A stretch of 64,000 nt of DNA. It comes from Larix kaempferi (Eukaryota; Streptophyta; Pinopsida; Pinales; Pinaceae). The stretch is from positions 32,934,001-32,998,000 of the forward strand of contig BSBM01001719.1 in NCBI GenBank assembly GCA_027924585.1. Reading direction: 5' to 3'. Of this stretch, positions 58,829-64,000 are shown piece by piece. Both the position numbers and the translations under genes were made by a program. A model generated the notes under the pieces. That model saw nothing but the letters and a program-made list of their open reading frames with translations. It had not been told where the DNA came from and ran no database searches. Every line of letters starts with the position of its first letter. Within the stretch, counting starts at the first letter, position 1.

Positions 58829-59640
58829 AGGGCGACGACTTCGGAACTGAAACCACAGAGGAAGACCTCAAGCTTATTTATACTTCCTTCTATAAATTTG
58901 TTGTTGAATGACAGAAAATATTGGGGCAGATCCCAAGATCCAGTGTGCAAGATAAGGTAAATAAAATCAATCCACATTAACCTTTCATCACTTATAAAAA
59001 AACATTCATGTTTGACATTGTCCATATAAAATTTAAAGTGTTACATCTTGCTTTTAATCAGGGGAGCAACACTATGAACGAGCCTGTAAGTAGTGCAAAG
59101 CAGTGCATTGATAGTGGAGTTCCGCCACAAGATGCTTCTCCCATGCAACCCAACAATGGTGCTACGTTGACTAAGATCCATGACGGTAATATGGCTGGAA
59201 CTTAATCATATACTTGATAATTTCTTGGTTATTGATTTTGTACTTTTTTTTTAACTTTCACATCTAGCATTGTGCCCTTAAAAAAATTTGGTTTCAATGG
59301 CAGATAATGTTATAATGTAGGGTCCTGCAACTGAATAGGAGCATAGGGAAGTGATTGCAATGATGTCAACCAGTGCACCAGGTAAATAATTACATTGTAG
59401 GGTTGTTTTTAACATTACTAGACTACTTCATTGATTTTTAATAACTGGGCTTATAAATTTAACATTTTTTGTTTTCTAGGCGATGCTCGGTCACAATGGA
59501 TTCCATGTCGCGAGTATCATATCAGGCATACATTGCGTTAGAGGCCGCAAGCAGAAACAACTTCGAAAGGGCAACCAGAAAATCAAGACGACATTGAAGA
59601 TGATGAATTATTTAAGAAGTATAGGAAGAAGACAAAGAAT
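58829..59640 (+). pseudogene. Small 3' exons of the SET/En-Spm gene
   Basis: Candidate exons: 58829-58965 ('GDDFGTETTEEDLKLIYTSF', then a stop, up to a GTAAA donor), 59065-59206 ('VSSAKQCIDSGVPPQDASPM'), 59303-59380 (contains TAG stops, donor GTAAAT), and 59481-59640 ('SQWIPCREYHIRHTLR', then a stop, ending basic, 'KKYRKKTKNV', TGA). Boundaries rest on AG/GT signals and short open frames, so each is tentative. Confidence 0.4.
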
Positions 59641-59987
59641 GTTTGAACTTCCATGATATTATTATAATTAGATAGACAGATGTACTGTACTTGAATATAT
59701 TTTGGATGATATACCTCATTTACAAAAACTAGTTTTTTTTTACATTTTCCTTTGAATGAATTCTTGCATACTTTTTGTTGAATTCCCTTTGAATGATTTA
59801 TTGCATACTTTTTTGTACTGATTGAGGTAAAATATGAAATATAAATGGTTAGTAGTTAATTATGTTAAAAGCAAAAGGAAATCAAACAACTTTCTACCTT
59901 ATTTTATCTCAACGTTCTTGCTTAGCTTTACAATTACATTTTATCAATTTTGTATCTATTTAATGCAGATTTTCTAGTATAATATAG

Positions 59988-60278
59988 ATTGGGTATTGGG
60001 GAATTGAAATATATGTGAGAGGGGGGAGGGGCCATACGAGATTCCGCCTTCTTGTGGTTGGCCATGTTCAATATAGAATAATTTATTGGAGACGTTTAAT
60101 CTTGGAGCAAACTTCCCTCGATCAAACGGAGCAACATCAAAGTCAATGTGGACTTCGCTGCTACTCTGGATCGAGGGAGGTTTGCTCCAATGTTAGACGG
60201 ATCCAATAAATCATTCTCGAAACCAAGAGGATCTTATTCACAAACGTTAGTACTATCTCAAAATTTAATGGGAAGCAT
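59988..60278 (+). pseudogene. Transposase-linked exon, copy 2, with hairpin insertion
   Basis: After a TATAG acceptor it parallels 47758-47898: 'LGIGELKYM', stop/frameshift, 'GPYEIPPSCGWPCSI', then interrupted by a palindrome, then CATTCTCGAAACCAAGAGGA as in copy 1. It continues 'YSQTLVLSQNLMGSIVK' to a GTATG donor at about 60279, and a further short exon 60396-60439 ('VLEKHNDGQVVMRGG') follows after an intron. Confidence 0.5.
60081..60211. repeat. 131-bp near-palindrome (hairpin)
   Basis: The outer 43-bp arms match at about 37 positions in inverted orientation (ATTTATTGGA / TCCAATAAAT at the tips, TTGGAGCAAAC and TCCCTCGATC inside). The inner part pairs more loosely with almost no loop. Compared with copy 1 of the same exon at 47758-47898, it is an insertion: GAATA on the left and AATAAATC on the right fit a 4-bp AATA duplication. 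It could be a foldback/MITE-like insert or an inverted duplication. Confidence 0.7.
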
Positions 60279-60459
60279 TGTAAAGGTATGTTGACATTCT
60301 CATAAATATGCATCTTAGGCTAGTAAATAATGGTACAAATATGACTTGTATCAATTTTGTATATATTTATGGAGGTTGAATGATTTTGCACTGCAGGTAC
60401 TAGAAAAACATAACGATGGACAAGTTGTGATGAGGGGAGGTATGTTGTTCCCAATTTCA

Positions 60460-60553
60460 TTCCAGATTATGTTCATGTAATGTATTTCATGACATATTAT
60501 GTTCATGTTATGTATTCCATTCTAGCTTATGTTCATGTTATGTATTTCATTCC
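60460..60553. repeat. 30-bp tandem repeat, three copies
   Basis: Units ATTCCAGATTATGTTCATGT.ATGTATTTC at about 60459, 60489 and 60519, with a partial fourth (ATTCCAGG). Confidence 0.75.
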
Positions 60554-60639
60554 AGGGTAATCAACACATTTCATAGTAATTTCTACTTAAAGGGGTTAGG
60601 GTAGGACCCTATCACTCCACCTTCCTTAGAAAAACATTG

Positions 60640-62270
60640 CTTTATATGAGGAGGTACATCCATAAACCAAGGCCCCATGGACGAGTTTTGACCACAATAT
60701 TGAAGTAAGCCAAAGAACTAGAGTCCCATGTACAACTGTTAGTCACCATGTTGAAGTAGTCCAAGAAGATCCACCATAAGCTTGTTGTGGCCACAACAGA
60801 TCCCATGCTTCAGCTGAGCACGGGAACCCTAATTTTAGAATAAAAACAAAGGTGGTTGGGTAAGTGTTCTTGTGAACATGAAATTGAGCATGGTTTCTGC
60901 AATCTTGTACATATGCCTTTGCCTGGCTTGATCGTACTGCTTTCCTTGGAATTTTTCAAGTGTTTTGGTCGCAGAAAGATTCAAATTTCAAGTCTTTCAT
61001 TGTTTGTTTTATGCCTACCGTCTCTTCCCTATTGTCGACAGTTATTGAATAGTTGTCGAATCCTACAATTTTGCTATGGGATTTTCCTGAAATTCCAAGA
61101 TGACTCCTGTTCAAACTTCATCTCAAAGCGGAGGGAATCTGCTGAGTTAAAATTGTTTCGGATTATTATGGTTGAATTCCCTGGATTAATAGCCGGATTT
61201 AAAATCTGTAATCCCTATCTTTTGGGAGTCCCTTTTTGTACTCCATTGTAATCCTTATTTAAGCAATAATACTTCACAGGGAAAGGGGTTGATAATTTTT
61301 GGGTCAGAAATCGGCAGGAGACGACATGGAGATACTTTGTTTTATCAGAGCCTTGTAATTTTGTTTACAGACCTCTTAATACAGTAAAGTAATCTTTCGA
61401 ATCATCTCTTGTTTATTGTTAAATTTCTTTGACAGTGTCTGATTTCTAATTTCAAAATTTTCATCTACAAGGTGTGTTTCTTTTGCATGCATAAATTAAT
61501 GCACATATCTTTTGTATTGATTTCTCTTATGACTGATCTTTGTATAAAGATATCTTGTTAAATTTCTTTAATTAAGATTCTTTATCAATTCCTACAAATG
61601 ATTCGCAGCTACTCAATCAATGTTAATTTTTCAAATAACACAGTGATTACAGATTGATCTTGGACAGGTTTAAATTACTTGAATTATCCTCTTTTAATTT
61701 TCATTAATGGATTGTGGTTTAAATGAGTAAGTGAATGCACCTTTTAACATTTTTGTTGAAGTTGATAAACTCACTTATTCTTTTTCACATCAAGGTTGAT
61801 CTGCACAAAAAACATGCCTTTCTTTAGCATAGATCTAACTCAGAATAGATCCTTTTGTCTTCAATAGGTTAAGTTAGAGCAGACTTAGTTTTAAGCTTAT
61901 GTTTTCCGTATTGATTTTTTTTTATCTATCGATCAAACCCATCGACTCATAGAGTGCCAGCAGAGGCCGAATATTTGTGGGAGAATTCCACACCAAACAG
62001 GCTGGGGATAGAACTGCCATTGCGTAGAGTCTTTCGAAGCCTTTCATTCTAGGTTTTCACCCTCTGTTGGGAGCCTTGGACCCATTCCAGCACCTTGCAA
62101 ATACCCTGCACAACCGAGGCCTCAACAAAGCTTAGGTCCCATATACAATTTCTAATCGTAATGTTGAAGAAACCATCGTCCCATATCAAAATACTAACTA
62201 TCATACTAAAATAATCCAAGGAGTTAATTCATAAACCCAAGTTCCATGTCAAAGTGCTCATGTTGACACC
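60640..62270. repeat. Decayed ~50-bp minisatellite interrupted by a solo LTR
   Basis: Loose units of the form 'GTCCCATGTACAA.T..TA.TCA..ATGTTGAAGTA.TCCAA' occur about five times, in 60660-60782 and 62128-62270. The solo LTR at 60783-62127 splits the third unit. Confidence 0.55.
60783..62127. repeat. Solo LTR (1345 bp) with AAGCT target duplication
   Basis: Begins TGTTGTGGCCACAACA (itself a palindrome) and ends CCTCAACA. Flanked by AAGCT at 60778-60782 and 62128-62132. No primer site or polypurine tract adjoins it, so the internal region was lost by LTR-LTR recombination. The 131-codon open frame at 60856-61251 lies inside it and has no known domain. Orientation not settled; TTATTTAAGCAATAATAC near 61253 may be a promoter or poly(A) region on plus. 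Confidence 0.85.
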
Positions 62271-64000
62271 CCACTGAAGATACCCAAGCGCAATACCTAT
62301 AAGAGAATAGAGAATGGTGTTTCCTAACATAGCTATGTGGATCCAAATATATAGATCAATCCACATCCAAAAAATCAGCCACATCACTGCAAAAGGTTAG
62401 ATGGATTGATTTGGAAGGAATACCACCAATGGAGAATATGCAAGCTAAAAGATGGTAGTTAAAACCTTCTATGGATTTCCTTCCATGATGTCCTCTGCAT
62501 AAGGAGGAGTGGAGTCATCAAATAGAAGGTGTAGTTGTTTTCCCATAAATAAAAACTATCTCTGCACGAATCATAACATTATCTCTGCACGAATCATAAC
62601 ATTTAGCCTCTAAATCACGCGAAGCATTTATTTCACAGGTATGCTCTATCTAGATGACGGGATACATTTCATGAAACTTACATGTCTCCTTGAATTCATG
62701 GAATTCCTTCTTCATATCTTCACAAATTTGCATACATAACCCGAAAAGTTTTTATCACCAACATTCGTTTCTCTTATGGCGTGTTCCATCACATTGCCAT
62801 TCTTCAATCATGTGAGGGTCTGAGGACATGATTTTATAACGGTTGTAGTGCACTCAATATTGGTCAGAAACATATCGTATAATATACCAAATCAGGGCAT
62901 GTGTAAAACCAAATCATAGTAGGACTTGTCCTTATGGATTTGAACTATAGGCCATGAAAGGGTACACCATAAACCTGTAAAGTCATGAAACAAAGGGCAA
63001 ATGAATGATGACTGTGTTTTCACGAGATTTATAGTTGTCCCTTGCTTGAAACAGTTATAAGTCATTAATTACAGTAATCCTATTACCATGGCCTATGGTT
63101 AAATTGGGAAAAGTTATTTCCTCAATTATTGGACACATTTGGGGTGTAAATATCACATGAACAAATGCATAGGGAATTTGAACCTAGCGCCAATACATAC
63201 ATGTTATTCTTCGAATAGTGAAAAGAATAACAACCATCCTGTAAATGAATATTTTAAGACAAGGCCAAAAATGATTTATGCCCAGACATGTGCATCTGTG
63301 TTTACTTTGTACTGTGGAAACAACAAGTGTTTTAGCTTACTTTCATTTTAAGGGTGATTAGAACATTGTTTTGGGAGATGTAATTAGACCACGATAGTTT
63401 TCCAAATGACTTCACTTTGGGTGTCATATTGAGGTTAAGGAACAATCTTGTAACTATATGATTTTTTCTTTTGGTCTACCAGTTGCATAGTACACCCTCA
63501 TTTAATTGTCATGATAGTTTTATGTGACCCATTACTACCTTGTCACCCAATTGTATTCACTCTATGCAAATATTCATGATTGGTTGATTTTACTGTATGG
63601 ATTTTGCATTGATGCACGTGATGAATGGAATTATGATGTTCACAGGTCAATAAACCCAAGATCACAACCACCTACAGGCTCAACCAACCCATTGGGCGTA
63701 GTGCCAATAAAGTATGTGAGTTTTTTCCATCTTTTGAGAAAGGTGTCCCGAAGTGGACATTTATCTCTTATTCCAATGGAAATATCTATGGACTTCATAC
63801 GGCTTCCCTGATAAATGTCGGTTTCTATGTGTCATATTTATAACCCATGAAACCCATTAAACTTGGACAAATTTATAACTCGAGGCTTTATGCTCTCCAT
63901 GTTTTGAATTTGTGTCATTAGCATCACAACACCCTATTCTAACCACTAGATAATTGAATCTTGATTTATTGGGAAGGCTTGCATCTATATTAATCTTTAG
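62271..64000. other. No recognisable gene
   Basis: A 23-bp exact tandem duplication (TATCTCTGCACGAATCATAA plus 3 bases) lies at 62557-62579 and 62580-62602. ORFs at 63139-63351 and 63524-63811 show no known motif. Nothing else is supported. Confidence 0.55.

Larger units (their letters stand above)
55450..60439 (+). pseudogene. SET-domain plus Ptta/En/Spm-type (Transposase_24-like) multi-exon gene
   Basis: Successive open segments on one strand, most bounded by AG acceptors and GT donors, run from a SET domain (55471-56194) through three 33-bp mini-exons (56310-56693), an exon at about 56822-57019, and exons at 57127-57466 and 57531-58503 that carry a Ptta/En/Spm-like region. Smaller exons follow to 59640, with possibly linked exons at 59988-60278 and 60396-60439. 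That these form one transcript is inference; the SET part and the transposase-like part could be neighbouring genes. Breaks: a 14-bp duplication at the SET end, a solo LTR at 57787, and stops in late exons. The carrier looks like a CACTA element because of the En/Spm-like region and the segment shared with the TnpD-type locus at 47758. Confidence 0.55.

Noticed and set aside
60081-60211. Hairpin as a known conserved microRNA precursor
   Set aside because: Neither arm matches a conserved plant microRNA sequence I know; kept only as a hairpin repeat.
60856-61251. 131-codon open frame on plus strand
   Set aside because: It lies wholly inside a solo LTR with a clear AAGCT duplication and has no recognisable domain; treated as chance.
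63524-63811. Frame ending 'ISMDFIRLP', reminiscent of gypsy integrase 'ISMDFI.GLP'
   Set aside because: Only a six-residue likeness at the very end, with no other integrase motif around it.
1-64000. CRISPR array, bacterial operon or viral genome features
   Set aside because: Introns, LTR elements with plant tRNA primer sites and CACTA genes show plant nuclear DNA; the repeats have no regular spacers of CRISPR type.

Overview
The window is nuclear DNA of a seed plant with a large, repeat-filled genome. It is AT-rich and contains plant-type Ty1/copia and Ty3/gypsy LTR retrotransposons primed by initiator-Met tRNA (TGGTATCAGAG primer sites), a plant CACTA (En/Spm) transposon, and solo LTRs. A gymnosperm would fit, but that is a guess from style, not from a marker gene. 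I found no convincing host housekeeping gene, tRNA, rRNA or CRISPR array. Almost every coding stretch is a broken transposon gene.

Layout. (1) 1-12513, minus strand: a small gag-only copia remnant (1-1490) abuts a decayed copia element (gag to RNase H, 5145 down to 1490). Its putative 5' LTR lies at 12215-12513, because a gypsy-type element with 1.8-kb LTRs and no reverse transcriptase or integrase (5970-11981) sits in its leader. (2) 12514-15248: no gene; CACTA-like subterminal repeats and local duplications. (3) 15249-18851 and 46266-47625, plus strand: a CACTA element with a recognisable left terminus and a multi-exon TnpD-type transposase gene, cut in one exon by a 27.4-kb block. (4) That block (18852-46260) is a head-to-tail copia array, LTR-internal-LTR-internal-LTR-internal-LTR, bounded by a single TATTA target duplication. 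Its last LTR holds a younger chromodomain gypsy element (39717-45799, TGAAG duplication, 375-bp LTRs about 97% alike). (5) 47758-49545: a further transposase-linked exon, then a direct duplication. (6) 50200-52110: a decayed gypsy reverse transcriptase split by a solo LTR (ATGAC duplication). (7) 55450-60439, plus strand: a multi-exon gene that begins with a SET-domain exon, continues through three tandemly duplicated 33-bp mini-exons, and ends in a Ptta/En/Spm (Transposase_24-like) region. It is interrupted by another solo LTR and followed by a segment also found after the TnpD-type gene. (8) 60440-64000: short tandem repeats and a solo LTR (AAGCT duplication) inside a decayed minisatellite.

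How the parts relate. The nesting gives relative ages: CACTA transposase first, then the copia insertion and its in-place amplification, then the gypsy element in the fourth LTR. The most unusual item is the SET-domain plus En/Spm-type gene at 55450-60439. It looks like a chromatin-modifier domain carried by, or joined to, a DNA-transposon gene. A 14-bp tandem duplication now breaks it at the end of the SET domain.
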